From an uncultured Fidelibacterota bacterium (GTDB lineage: Bacteria > Marinisomatota > Marinisomatia > Marinisomatales > TCS55), in contig CAJWTA010000050.1 of assembly GCA_913046805.1 (NCBI GenBank), positions 1-7,896 on the forward strand: a DNA stretch of 7,896 nucleotides, read 5' to 3'. A program made the position numbers and the translations under genes. The notes under the pieces are model-generated. The model saw nothing but the letters and a program-made list of their open reading frames with translations. It ran no database searches and was not told where the DNA came from. This document shows positions 1-6,351 of this stretch, piece by piece. Numbering within the stretch: position 1 is the first letter of the stretch; the number at the start of each line of letters is the position of its first letter.

Positions 1-91
1 TTATCATTTGAATCTATCTTAGGGAATGATTTAAGTATATTAAATAAATTGTATAAGGAAAAAACTAGACAGTATTTTTCATATATTGCAT
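1..91. other. Non-coding left edge, downstream of tatA
   Basis: I find no supportable gene in these 91 bases. On the minus strand an ATG directly follows the tatA stop (TAAATG) but its frame closes after eight codons. Another minus-strand ATG at 5-7 could be the start of a following gene, but only two codons are visible and it has no Shine-Dalgarno sequence. There is an AT-only inverted repeat (29-34 with 40-45) and a TATACT hexamer on the minus strand at 34-39. In DNA this AT-rich neither is strong evidence for a terminator or promoter. No GC-rich stem followed by a T-run is present. Confidence 0.5.
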
Positions 92-316
92 TTATGAATC
101 GTCGTCTTCTTTAGGTGTATCAACGCTTTCTTGAACATCCTTTAGTTCGTCTTTAACGCCGTCAACTGCGCCTTTAAACTCGCGAATTCCTTGCCCCAAT
201 CCACGCGCTAAACCTGGAAGTCTTTTTGCACCAAATATCAATAGGATGACCAAAGCAATTAATGCTACTTCCCAACCACCTGGCATACCCGCAAAAACTA
301 AGTTAAAATCAGACAT
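92..316 (-). CDS. tatA: Twin-arginine translocase subunit TatA
   Basis: TatA of the Tat system, which moves folded proteins across the cytoplasmic membrane; TatA oligomers form the passage once TatC has bound the substrate. The 74-residue protein has the family layout: a short N-terminus, one membrane helix at about residues 15-27, the FGAKRLP hinge, and an amphipathic helix containing LARGLGQGIREFK. It ends in a charged, disordered tail finishing in acidic residues. The length is normal for TatA, and the FGAKRLP and GxGxxIREFK pattern favours TatA over TatB. The frame opens four codons earlier with a TTG at 326-328, but the ATG at 314-316 has GGAG six bases upstream, so I use the ATG. It is last in the block, after the only sizeable gap (54 bases). 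tatC is not in the window. Confidence 0.95.
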   Translation of the reverse strand: MSDFNLVFAGMPGGWEVALIALVILLIFGAKRLPGLARGLGQGIREFKGAVDGVKDELKDVQESVDTPKEDDDS

Positions 317-322
317 ACAAAA

Positions 323-328
323 CTCCAA
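323..328 (-). promoter_or_regulatory. Shine-Dalgarno site of tatA
   Basis: On the minus strand this reads TTGGAG, with GGAG ending six bases before the tatA ATG, a near-ideal spacing. It decides the ATG at 316 over the in-frame TTG at 328, which lies within the site itself. It is the only strong Shine-Dalgarno sequence I found before any gene start in the window. Confidence 0.75.
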
Positions 329-370
329 TTGTTTTTAAAAGTGTTTAATAGATTTATAAATTTATTCATT

Positions 371-658
371 TTATCGAAAATAGCGTAAAAAATAATAAGC
401 AATCGACAGGCCGATGATACTTGTAAAATTAAATGTAAAACTCAAGCCGAATTGTAATGAGAACATAACAAGATCAAGCGAAATGACTCCCGATCCATCA
501 GATGTTAATCCAGCGAGTGAAAAATCAATACTCCTTAGAAAAAATTCACGAACTACGCTATCTGGGAGAATCCATGCTAATAATTCACCCAATAAAGTTC
601 CCAGAAGGGTACCGAAAAATAAAATTAATACAATTATACCTATAGATCGTTTGTTCAT
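371..658 (-). CDS. Small two-helix membrane protein, DUF4321-type
   Basis: A 95-residue integral membrane protein of unknown function. It has a basic N-terminus (MNKR), a glycine-rich helix at about residues 7-31 with repeated GTLLG spacing followed by GELLAWILP, a loop of about 45 residues, and a second helix at about 77-92 ending in a basic C-terminus. The pattern of LGxLLGELL, then a line reading LDL, then LxFGLSFTFNxxSIIGL matches my recollection of the DUF4321 family. I infer this from motif resemblance and have not searched it. Its ATG overlaps the psd stop in an ATGA, so translation is probably coupled to psd. A role beside the phospholipid enzyme or in envelope function is only a suggestion from context. 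Confidence 0.75.
   Translation of the reverse strand: MNKRSIGIIVLILFFGTLLGTLLGELLAWILPDSVVREFFLRSIDFSLAGLTSDGSGVISLDLVMFSLQFGLSFTFNFTSIIGLSIAYYFLRYFR
655..658 (-). other. ATGA stop-start overlap, psd to DUF4321 gene
   Basis: On the minus strand the four bases read ATGA: ATG starts the DUF4321-type gene and TGA ends psd. No Shine-Dalgarno sequence lies upstream (the preceding 18 bases contain no GGAG-like core), so initiation by ribosomes that have just finished psd is the likely mechanism. This is an inference from the geometry. Confidence 0.7.
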
Positions 659-1299
659 TGCTGTGTGCGTGCTATTATTGATTCTCCAGCTTTTACTTTT
701 TGACCAACATTAACACATATATTAATATTTGAAGGTACAACAATATCTGCTCTACTCCCAAAACGAATAAAACCCATCCTATCGCCCTTTTTTATTAATT
801 GATTAGGAACAGCATAACACAAAATTCTTCTTGCTATCAAACCTGCTATTTGCGTGACTTTATAGGTAAAGTTATCAGCCTCAACGACTGTAACAACACG
901 CTCATTTTGATTAGATGCCTGATCATTAAAAGCAGCAATAAATTTACCCTTTTTTCTGTTAACACTTTTTACTGTGCCATTATGTGGATATCTAAAAGCA
1001 TGTACATCAAACAAACTTAAAAAAATTGATATCACTTGAGAGAATTCACCAATATCAGAATCATTAATGGTTTTTATCGAAACTATCTTACCATCAGCTG
1101 GAGAAACAACAGCTGAATTATCATTTGGAATTTTTCTTTGCGGATTCCTAAAAAAATAGACTGTGAACAAATAAAAGGATCCAAAGATATAATATAAAAA
1201 ATGTAATGCTATTAAATTTGATGCATGTGCATAAATACCGAACGGAAAAAAGAACGCCAACAGAATGATTAAAATAATCCTCCCTTCTTTTGCTATCAT
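655..1299 (-). CDS. psd: Phosphatidylserine decarboxylase, short (archaeal-type) class
   Basis: Psd converts phosphatidylserine to phosphatidylethanolamine at the cytoplasmic membrane. The 214-residue length matches the short class of the family rather than the longer E. coli enzyme. Two hydrophobic segments occupy about residues 7-24 and 28-50, followed by the FRNP motif (50-53) and the conserved SPADGK (66-71). DVH at 98-100 is the conserved aspartate-histidine region. RFGSRAD at 179-185 is the self-cleavage site: cleavage between G181 and S182 makes the small alpha chain with a pyruvoyl group derived from the serine. All expected motifs are intact. It starts with ATG two bases after the htrA TAG. 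A weak GGA lies about 13 bases upstream. The phosphatidylserine synthase gene (pssA), often next to psd, is not in this window. Confidence 0.95.
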   Translation of the reverse strand: MIAKEGRIILIILLAFFFPFGIYAHASNLIALHFLYYIFGSFYLFTVYFFRNPQRKIPNDNSAVVSPADGKIVSIKTINDSDIGEFSQVISIFLSLFDVHAFRYPHNGTVKSVNRKKGKFIAAFNDQASNQNERVVTVVEADNFTYKVTQIAGLIARRILCYAVPNQLIKKGDRMGFIRFGSRADIVVPSNINICVNVGQKVKAGESIIARTQQ

Positions 1300-1301
1300 A
1301 A

Positions 1302-2396
1302 CTACAAGCTATCCAAAATTAAAAATTTATTCATTATTCTCCCGTCTCTCCAAATTTTAAGATCCACACGATCACCCGGACGCAAATCAAGTACAGCGAT
1401 TATTTCGTAAATATCTTTAACACTCGAAACAGTTGTACCCTCCACCCGTAAGATAACGTCTAAATACTGAAATTTAGCTTTATCAGCAGGACTATTTGGA
1501 GCAATCTGAGAAATAATGACCCCTCTATCTGACTTCATTTTCCAAAGTCTTGCTGTACGAGAATCGAGAGACTGTCCTCTAATACCCAAATTAAAACCCC
1601 TTACAATTTTACCTTTCGATCTTAGCTCTTTGACAATTTTCAGTGCTCGATTAATTGGAATTGCGAAACCTATACCAATTGACCCTTGCTTGCTTCTTCC
1701 TCCTGTATAGATAAAGGTATTAATACCAATTATTTCACCAAGCACATTCACCAAAGGTCCGCCGCTGTTACCAGGGTTAATTGCTGCATCGGTTTGTATC
1801 ATTCCCTGAAAAACTCGAGCACCTTGTTGGCCGAAGTCCATATCCTTTCCACTGACAATGCCAACTGTTGCAGTTGGCTGCTGATTCACATCAAATAGTC
1901 CAAATGGATTTCCAAGAGCGATTACCCATTCACCAATAATTAACTTGTCGGAGTTTCCGGTTTTTACATAAGGAAAGTTTTCTCCATCAAGTTTTAAAAG
2001 CGCTAAATCTGTTAATTGGTCAACACCTATAACTTCTGCCTCATATTCTTCGCCCCCTGGTAAAGTAACAATAATCATTGATGCATTTTCAACAACATGA
2101 TCGTTAGTTATAACATAACCATCAGGGCTAATTACAACACCTGAACCAGAGCTCTTGACTTCTCTTAAGCTAAGCTCAGATGGAAATAATTGTGAAAATA
2201 GTGGATCACGCTGAAACTGCTCGTACCATGGATTAACAGAATAACGTTGTATTTGAGTAACATTTATACTTGCTACCGCTGGGCTCGCATACTGAATGGC
2301 ATTTGTTAAAGCATTTCTTCGAGAATTATCTACTGACTGAGCAAGTACAGGTAATAAAAAACTAAAAATTATCAATAATGTACTAATTTTTTTCAT
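1302..2396 (-). CDS. HtrA/Deg-type periplasmic serine protease with one PDZ domain
   Basis: An envelope quality-control protease of the HtrA/DegP/DegQ/DegS family (S1C). The 364-residue protein has an N-terminal hydrophobic segment with a cleavage-like VLA-QS at about residue 19, so it is exported, or anchored if uncleaved. The trypsin-like domain spans about 30-255. The catalytic triad is visible: H100 in TNDHVV, D130 in LTDLALLKL, and S211 in NPGNSGGPLV. A single PDZ domain follows at about 265-355, containing GVIISQIAPNSPADKA and a late LRPGDRV. DegP and DegQ usually have two PDZ domains, so by architecture this is closer to the one-PDZ HtrA or DegS forms. I chose the ATG at 2394-2396 (MKKISTLL); the frame opens two codons earlier at a TTG. 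The start overlaps the end of truA by 14 bases and has no Shine-Dalgarno sequence. Confidence 0.93.
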   Translation of the reverse strand: MKKISTLLIIFSFLLPVLAQSVDNSRRNALTNAIQYASPAVASINVTQIQRYSVNPWYEQFQRDPLFSQLFPSELSLREVKSSGSGVVISPDGYVITNDHVVENASMIIVTLPGGEEYEAEVIGVDQLTDLALLKLDGENFPYVKTGNSDKLIIGEWVIALGNPFGLFDVNQQPTATVGIVSGKDMDFGQQGARVFQGMIQTDAAINPGNSGGPLVNVLGEIIGINTFIYTGGRSKQGSIGIGFAIPINRALKIVKELRSKGKIVRGFNLGIRGQSLDSRTARLWKMKSDRGVIISQIAPNSPADKAKFQYLDVILRVEGTTVSSVKDIYEIIAVLDLRPGDRVDLKIWRDGRIMNKFLILDSL

Positions 2397-3123
2397 ATTC
2401 AATTTTTTTTAAAATCAATCCATTTGGAGGAGCTTTATAAATTTGCACATTTTCTCTTGGAGAACTTAAAAGCTCTTTAAATTTTCTTAAAGAGAATTTA
2501 TTCTTTCCAATTTCAATCATTGTGCCAACTAAATATCGTACCATATGATGCAAGAATCTATCTCCACTTATGTTATAATTTAGTAACGACTCTTTATCTT
2601 TCCATATTGAATCATATATCAGGCAATTTCTGTTGGTTATTTTTGGATTATTTTTACTAAAAGAGGTGAAATCATGCTCTCCAATAATTAACTGAGAAGC
2701 CTCGTTAAGTAAATCTATATCTAAAGGGGATGATTGATGGGTAAAATGCTGGTCAAGCACAAAAGTATTGGTTCTAAGTCTATAGGTATAAAATCTTTTT
2801 GATGCAGAAAAACGAGCATGAAAATCTCTGCTTACATTCTCACAGCTAATAATTCGAATGTCTTTATTCAATTTAGCATTTAGAGCGCTCACAATAACCT
2901 CGGAATTCAGTTTTTCGATTAAGTCAAAGTGAGCCACTTGCCCTAAAGCATGAACACCGGCATCAGTTCGTCCCGAACCAGTTATAGCTACTTTTTGGGA
3001 AGTTAAATTTGAAAGTGCTTTTTCAATCTCACTCTGAACTGTAACAAAATTTTTTTGGATTTGCCATCCATGATATCGAGAACCGTCATATTGTACAACC
3101 ACTTTATATCTAAAAAAGTCCAA
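2383..3123 (-). CDS. truA: tRNA pseudouridine synthase A (positions 38-40)
   Basis: TruA converts uridines 38, 39 and 40 in the tRNA anticodon stem-loop to pseudouridine. At 246 residues it is a normal, complete family member. Visible signatures are YDGSRYHGWQ (12-21), the catalytic-loop motif GSGRTDAGVHALGQVAHF with catalytic aspartate D54, FHARFSA (101-107), the aromatic YTYR segment (112-115), FLHHMVRYLVGTM (190-202) and the C-terminal APPNGLIL. It begins with TTG at 3121-3123. The conserved RYKVVVQYDG strand lies within the first 13 residues and no ATG precedes it in frame, so the TTG seems to be genuine; a GTG at 3100-3102 would cut into the conserved strand. The start overlaps the ecfT-like gene by 14 bases. 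Confidence 0.95.
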   Translation of the reverse strand: MDFFRYKVVVQYDGSRYHGWQIQKNFVTVQSEIEKALSNLTSQKVAITGSGRTDAGVHALGQVAHFDLIEKLNSEVIVSALNAKLNKDIRIISCENVSRDFHARFSASKRFYTYRLRTNTFVLDQHFTHQSSPLDIDLLNEASQLIIGEHDFTSFSKNNPKITNRNCLIYDSIWKDKESLLNYNISGDRFLHHMVRYLVGTMIEIGKNKFSLRKFKELLSSPRENVQIYKAPPNGLILKKIEYEKN

Positions 3124-3829
3124 TAAGGTAACTCGAAAGAATTGTGATTAATGCAATTTGGATAAAGTTAGTAAAGGTAAATGGAATTGGGTGAATTACA
3201 TTTCGTGGATATTGCAATCCATAGCCTCTGAGTTTCATTGCTAAAGCAATGTCACTTGATCTATTTAATTGATAAGCAAGTATTGAAGGTAGCTCTTTTG
3301 CAATATTAAACAATTTTCTGTAATACGATTTGCTAAATTTTATTCCAACTGCTTTTTGACTTTTCATATTATTTATCCAATTTGATTGAAAGGTGGGGTA
3401 TAATCGTAATGCCAATGACAAGAAAAGGAATATGTCGTCTACCCATTTCCATCTTAATGTTGTAATAAGCCAAAGAGATCTAAATGAAATGATAAGCTTT
3501 TCAGAAGATGATGTTACTAAATAAAAATTCATAAAAAGCACGATTACGCTGAATTTTAAAAAAGCAAAAATAGCACTTTCCATTGCTTCATAAAATGTCA
3601 TTTGTGTAAATGATAATGAAATTGCAACATAAAAGATCAACATGAATGGTAAAAAAAATATTGTAGATAAAAACTTCTTAATTACATCAAAAAAGATTTG
3701 ACCATTATTAACTACAATAAATAGAAGTAAAATACTATACGATAACAAATCACGAAATGAGGCAGCAAGAACCAAAGCTAATGAAATCGAAAGAAAGAAA
3801 TATAAATTCACTATTGGATGGTTGAACAT
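3110..3829 (-). CDS. EcfT-like (CbiQ family) transporter membrane protein
   Basis: A 239-residue polytopic membrane protein resembling EcfT/CbiQ, the scaffold of energy-coupling-factor vitamin and metal transporters. EcfT links substrate-binding S components to a pair of EcfA ATPases. Visible signatures are an N-terminal HP motif (residues 4-5), several hydrophobic segments between about 10 and 120, ALRLYPTF (140-147) and AMKLRGYG (197-204), which matches the second coupling (Ala-Arg-Gly type) motif. The first coupling motif reads SQKAVGI (158-164), with valine where arginine is usual. I chose the ATG at 3827-3829, one base after the upstream stop (TAAAATG); a TTG ten codons earlier is unlikely. 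In Firmicutes ecfA1-ecfA2-ecfT-truA is a common order. Here ecfT-truA is kept but no ATPase gene is present. Which substrate, if any, it serves cannot be told. Confidence 0.8.
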   Translation of the reverse strand: MFNHPIVNLYFFLSISLALVLAASFRDLLSYSILLLFIVVNNGQIFFDVIKKFLSTIFFLPFMLIFYVAISLSFTQMTFYEAMESAIFAFLKFSVIVLFMNFYLVTSSSEKLIISFRSLWLITTLRWKWVDDIFLFLSLALRLYPTFQSNWINNMKSQKAVGIKFSKSYYRKLFNIAKELPSILAYQLNRSSDIALAMKLRGYGLQYPRNVIHPIPFTFTNFIQIALITILSSYLIGLF

Positions 3830-3830
3830 T

Positions 3831-4472
3831 TTATAAAGCAAATTCAAATGTATATCCAATAATCAAATCATTATTTTGAATATAGGGTTTAATTGATAAG
3901 TTATTCTTAGACAACAATCGCTTTAAATAGAGTGCGTCAATACTTGAGACAAAATGATTTACAAATAAAGCCCCTAAAGTAAATGAGGAAAAAAGTTTTA
4001 GCTTATCTGCTTGTATTCGTTTTGATTCGAAATACATTCTATTTTTTTCGCTATCCCAATTCCAACTCCACTTATTGTTTTGGGGATATAAATCTCCAAA
4101 TTCTCTGTTTCGCAAATGTTCATTATTGTAATCATGTATCGAATTGTAATTGCCAATATCTACCCAAAATTCACGATCCTTGTCATTGGCAGTAATTCCA
4201 GCATGCTCAGATGCGTATGTAATATAATTTCTTTTTATTTCATTGGAGAATTTTGAGCTGGAAAAGATTGATAATAAAATGCCAACCTCAATATAATTGT
4301 ATATTTTAGATCTGTTTTTAAAGCCAAGATCGCTTTGCCCCCATCCTGGCACAAGAAAGGATTTAATTACAGGATCTATAGATTTTTCAGTATCCAACTG
4401 GCTAAGAGTTTTGGATGAGAAAAATAATAAAAATATAATTATAAACGATTTAATCTGATAATAACAAAACAT
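3831..4472 (-). CDS. Secreted or membrane protein of unknown function, DUF5683-like
   Basis: I do not recognise a function. The 213-residue product starts with a hydrophobic, signal-peptide-like stretch (about 8-20, rich in I, L and F) ending near SKTLSQ. Next comes DPVIKSFLVPGWGQ (33-46), a Pro-Gly-x-Gly-Gln signature reminiscent of DUF5683 proteins, a hydrophobic stretch at about 60-72, a polar aromatic-rich middle (several Trp, Tyr and Asn), and a hydrophobic segment at about 163-183 with VSSIDALYL. The last residues alternate polar and hydrophobic (IGYTFEFAL), which could be a terminal beta-strand. An envelope location is likely. Two ATGs are possible: 4472 (used here) and 4493 (seven residues longer). 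They overlap lnt by 34 and 55 bases respectively, and neither has a Shine-Dalgarno sequence. The DUF5683 assignment is from motif memory only. Confidence 0.65.
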   Translation of the reverse strand: MFCYYQIKSFIIIFLLFFSSKTLSQLDTEKSIDPVIKSFLVPGWGQSDLGFKNRSKIYNYIEVGILLSIFSSSKFSNEIKRNYITYASEHAGITANDKDREFWVDIGNYNSIHDYNNEHLRNREFGDLYPQNNKWSWNWDSEKNRMYFESKRIQADKLKLFSSFTLGALFVNHFVSSIDALYLKRLLSKNNLSIKPYIQNNDLIIGYTFEFAL

Positions 4473-5929
4473 ACTACAATTAATAAAAAACATATTTTTG
4501 AAAAAATATTACCATACATTGAAAAAAAAGTTAATTTTTTGTTCAATAAAACCTCACCTTTAATTACTGCTTGTTTATCGTATTGGATTTTATGCGTTAC
4601 CTCACCAATTGGACTGATAATGCCTGAAATCCCTGTATTTGCACTAATAGCAATCCCCGCTCTATTTTCAACAGCTCTTAGTTTTGCCATTTCAAAAAAC
4701 TGTCTCACACCTGAGGAATTTTGTAGCCATGCAATATTAGCTTGAACCGTCAAAAACCTTGCGCCCTCCTTAATGAAGTTTTTTACAATGAGAGGATTTG
4801 AGAGGTCGTAGCATATTAAATTGCTGAACAATAAAGAGTCTAGTTTGAAAAGTGAGTATTCTTTTCCGTGAACGAAATTTCCTTGGCCAAAATTCAATTT
4901 TTTAAGTATTGGAAATCGAGATGACATGGGAATGTACTCAGCGAATGGAACCAAAAATAATTTGTGGTACATTTCATTTTTATCGCTACCATCGAAATAT
5001 ATTGATCCATTCAGAGATCTTCTTTCTCCATCTATGGATTTAAAATCTAATGTTCCCATCAATAAAGGTATTGATCTATCAACGACAATTTTCTCATACC
5101 TTTTTCGTGAAGAGGATACTCGCATATAATTGGGCAAAGCTGCTTCAGGCCACAAAACTAGATCTGGGTAAAGTTCGAATGCCAGCACATTCAATGAATC
5201 CATTGTGTTGTAAAGCTCATCCCTATAGGTTAATTCCCATTTTAAGTTAGGGTCTATATTTGGCTGAATAACAGAGATTTCTTTTTTGTCCCATAAAGAT
5301 TCTTTTAAAGAACTAATTATGAATAATCCATAAATTACTGGAATAATGATAAAAAAAATCAACACAACATTTTGCATATATGCTTGCTTGCGATTGAATA
5401 AAATTGAATAAATGGTAATATTGATCAAAAGAACCCAAAAGGAAATCCCCTCAGGCCCGGTAATGTCGATTATTTGAAGTATAGGTAAAAAATTCGTTTG
5501 AGTAAGAGCTAAGCTCGACCATGAAAAGGCCAACGGTCCATAACTTTTAACAAACTCCATTGAAACCCAAATAAGGGGTATCAGATAAAGAGTGTATTTA
5601 TAGTACTTTTGAAACCAAGAAGTGATGTACCCCATAACTGCCCAAAATATTGAAAGATATAATACAGCAGCAATCAATGATAATAGCACTGGAATAAATG
5701 AGGCTCCTGAATTCAAACCTATCCAATAAAGTGATATTATTGAGCAAACTAGTGATGAAAAAAAAGAATATTTTAAAGAGGTTAATGGGCTTGATATAAT
5801 CCAGATCCTGATAAGAGGTACCAAACCAAAAAGAGCTATCAAGCCGAACCCAGGAGGATACGAAGACCCTATCAAAATGCCTGACATTAAAGAAAGATGC
5901 TTTTTAGAAAGAACTTTATTAAAAATCAT
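4439..5929 (-). CDS. lnt: Apolipoprotein N-acyltransferase
   Basis: Lnt adds the third acyl chain to the N-terminal cysteine of lipoproteins, on the periplasmic face of the inner membrane. The 496-residue protein has an N-terminal multi-helix membrane region (about 12-205) and a nitrilase-type catalytic domain (about 215-460), with a last helix at about 475-491; the length is typical. By alignment from memory with E. coli Lnt, the catalytic triad is E262 (LWPEAALPNY), K323 (YHKLFLVPF) and C373 (LICYDLS). E331 in PFAEYIP and W231 in LKWEL also match essential residues. Two departures from usual family motifs are visible: the CYE after the nucleophile is CYD (D375), and the usual NDAWFG-type motif reads NIAWLQ (398-403). 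The SSG and MAKLRAVEN motifs downstream are normal. Its ATG overlaps the ruvX stop by one base (TAATG). Confidence 0.92.
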   Translation of the reverse strand: MIFNKVLSKKHLSLMSGILIGSSYPPGFGLIALFGLVPLIRIWIISSPLTSLKYSFFSSLVCSIISLYWIGLNSGASFIPVLLSLIAAVLYLSIFWAVMGYITSWFQKYYKYTLYLIPLIWVSMEFVKSYGPLAFSWSSLALTQTNFLPILQIIDITGPEGISFWVLLINITIYSILFNRKQAYMQNVVLIFFIIIPVIYGLFIISSLKESLWDKKEISVIQPNIDPNLKWELTYRDELYNTMDSLNVLAFELYPDLVLWPEAALPNYMRVSSSRKRYEKIVVDRSIPLLMGTLDFKSIDGERRSLNGSIYFDGSDKNEMYHKLFLVPFAEYIPMSSRFPILKKLNFGQGNFVHGKEYSLFKLDSLLFSNLICYDLSNPLIVKNFIKEGARFLTVQANIAWLQNSSGVRQFFEMAKLRAVENRAGIAISANTGISGIISPIGEVTHKIQYDKQAVIKGEVLLNKKLTFFSMYGNIFSKICFLLIVVCFVIIRLNRL

Positions 5930-5931
5930 TA
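5927..5931 (-). other. TAATG stop-start overlap, ruvX to lnt
   Basis: On the minus strand the five bases read TAATG: TAA ends ruvX and ATG starts lnt, sharing one base. The 20 bases upstream are AT-rich with no GGAG-like core, so translational re-initiation after ruvX is the probable way lnt is translated. Confidence 0.7.
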
Positions 5932-6345
5932 ATAATTTTTCGAATCTAAATAATGTTGCAAAAAAATAGCTGCAGCTGTTTGGTCTATTTTTGACTTATT
6001 GAAACCGGTTTTTATACCCTGACTAATTAAAGACTTTTTAGCGCTGACAGAACTTAGCCTCTCATCGAACATCACTATTGGTATATCTATTTTTTTTTCT
6101 AGTTCTACTTTAAAGGTTTCGACTTTTTTTGTTTGCCCAGTTTTCTTTCCGTCCATTCCTAAAGGAAAACCGATTATCAGTTTTTCAATCTTATAGTCAT
6201 TAATTATCTCTGAGAGTTTTTCAAAAAAAAAATTTAAATCTGACAGAAATAGTGTTTTTAACGGTTTTGAAATTATTTGATTTGGATCTGAAATCGCTAA
6301 ACCTATCCTTTTATCACCATGATCTATAGCTAAAAGTCTTCCCAT
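5929..6345 (-). CDS. ruvX: YqgF/RuvX family RNase H-fold nuclease (pre-16S rRNA processing)
   Basis: A 138-residue member of the YqgF/RuvX family, first described as a putative Holliday junction resolvase and linked in E. coli to 16S rRNA 5'-end maturation. The RNase H-like fold signatures are complete: LLAIDHGDKRIGLAISD (4-20) with acidic D8, the GFPLGMDGKKTGQ loop (59-71), FDERLSS (93-99) with E95, and KIDQTAAAIFLQHYLD (119-134) with D121. Length is typical. It lies six bases after the rel stop and shares one base with lnt. A run of ten T on the coding strand (6223-6232) encodes part of NFFFE and is a possible slippage site. No Shine-Dalgarno sequence precedes the ATG. Confidence 0.93.
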   Translation of the reverse strand: MGRLLAIDHGDKRIGLAISDPNQIISKPLKTLFLSDLNFFFEKLSEIINDYKIEKLIIGFPLGMDGKKTGQTKKVETFKVELEKKIDIPIVMFDERLSSVSAKKSLISQGIKTGFNKSKIDQTAAAIFLQHYLDSKNY

Positions 6346-6351
6346 GTGAAA

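Noticed and set aside
34..39. Minus-strand TATACT as a -10 element for a gene to the left
   Set aside because: No acceptable -35 hexamer at 16-18 bases and no confirmed downstream gene in the window; similar hexamers are common in AT-rich sequence.
29..45. Six-base inverted repeat as a terminator after tatA
   Set aside because: The stem is only A and T with a five-base loop and no following T-run on the minus strand; it is expected by chance in DNA of this composition.
356..365. Perfect ten-base palindrome (ATAAATTTAT) in the gap before tatA, as an operator
   Set aside because: It is composed of A and T only in an AT-rich gap, with no second copy or promoter elements nearby; chance is the simpler explanation.
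414..713. Plus-strand open frame of 99 codons
   Set aside because: It lies antisense to the DUF4321-type gene and the end of psd, has low-complexity composition and no family signature. Other plus-strand frames (for example 799-1020, 1516-1710, 4926-5129 and 7133-7384) are likewise antisense shadows of well-supported genes.
2400..2402. TTG as start of htrA
   Set aside because: The ATG two codons later gives a classical signal-peptide start (MKK); nothing supports the TTG.
3857..3859. TTG as start of the EcfT-like gene
   Set aside because: It would give a 29-base overlap and a non-conserved leader. The ATG at 3827-3829 follows the upstream stop by one base and puts the HP motif at the expected position near the N-terminus.
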